Assembly: GCA_945883725.1 (NCBI GenBank)
Contig: CAMCXZ010000002.1
Location: forward strand, 43,540-107,539
Origin: Bifidobacterium breve
GTDB taxonomy: Bacteria; Actinomycetota; Actinomycetes; Nanopelagicales; Nanopelagicaceae
Length of the DNA: 64,000 bases
Direction of reading: 5' to 3'
Under the pieces are notes generated by a model. The model was not told where the DNA came from. It saw only the letters and a list, made by a program, of their open reading frames with translations, and searched no databases. The number at the start of each line of letters is the position of its first letter. Position 1 is the first letter of the stretch. Both the position numbers and the translations under genes were made by a program. Below, one piece after another: positions 63,997-64,000 of the stretch.

Positions 63997-64000
63997 GCTA

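Overview
The window is a gene-dense stretch of a bacterial chromosome from a low-to-moderate GC member of the Actinobacteria. The actinobacterial assignment rests on gene content and order: an mIHF-type integration host factor next to guanylate kinase and rpoZ, mycothiol ligase mshC with its three usual companions, the pafB-pafC-tatA-tatC-helY block, the gcvH-garA-ftsR-DUF151-MerR-gcvP block, and the tlyA-nadK-recN-pyrG-ald-xerD-parA-scpA-scpB-rluB-aroH-tyrA-cmk/der block. Intergenic gaps are very short (none above about 275 bp) and the base composition is lower in GC than most relatives. Both suggest a streamlined aquatic lineage such as freshwater acI (Nanopelagicales). That placement is inference and no 16S sequence is in the window.

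Layout. 1-11030 (+): pyrD end, pyrF, fused mihF-gmk, rpoZ, coaBC, metK, priA, def, fmt, rsmB, rpe, hisE, hisG, covering nucleotide, cofactor, translation-initiation and histidine functions. 11032-22336: serB, an ABC ATPase, ung, a purine permease, two small membrane-protein genes, tdk, an acyltransferase, apt, tRNA-Leu(GAG), an M20 peptidase and an aldo/keto reductase. 22387-29765 (+): phosphatase, DUF3090, SCO1664-like, mshC, then metH and a HAD phosphatase. 29737-39955: a RecB-like nuclease (-), then trmI, pafB, pafC, tatA, tatC, a lipid kinase, a HelY-type helicase, a 5'-3' exonuclease and lnt (+). 40020-49853 (-): glycine cleavage genes with their regulators, a phosphatidyltransferase, fused cmk-der, tyrA and aroH. 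50127-52337 (-): rluB-like, scpB, scpA. 52411-54532 (+): parA, a small partner and an orphan gene. 54602-63736 (-): xerD, ald, pyrG, recN, nadK, tlyA and small genes. 63878-63996 (-): 5S rRNA, the end of an rRNA operon that lies beyond the right edge.

Most genes are housekeeping. Points of interest are two gene fusions (mIHF-Gmk and Cmk-Der), a trmI-pafB junction from which the Pup-proteasome genes usually found there are absent, and a recurring -10 hexamer placed 6-8 nt before start codons, which implies many leaderless mRNAs; in two cases the stop codon of the upstream gene is part of that hexamer. Also notable are an inverted repeat able to hide the gcvP ribosome binding site, an AT-rich gap with three near-DnaA-box motifs, an unrecognised acidic gene between parA and xerD, and an OB-fold gene separated by one in-frame stop from a tiny ORF with a strong ribosome binding site. 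No insertion sequence, prophage, CRISPR array or toxin-antitoxin system was seen.
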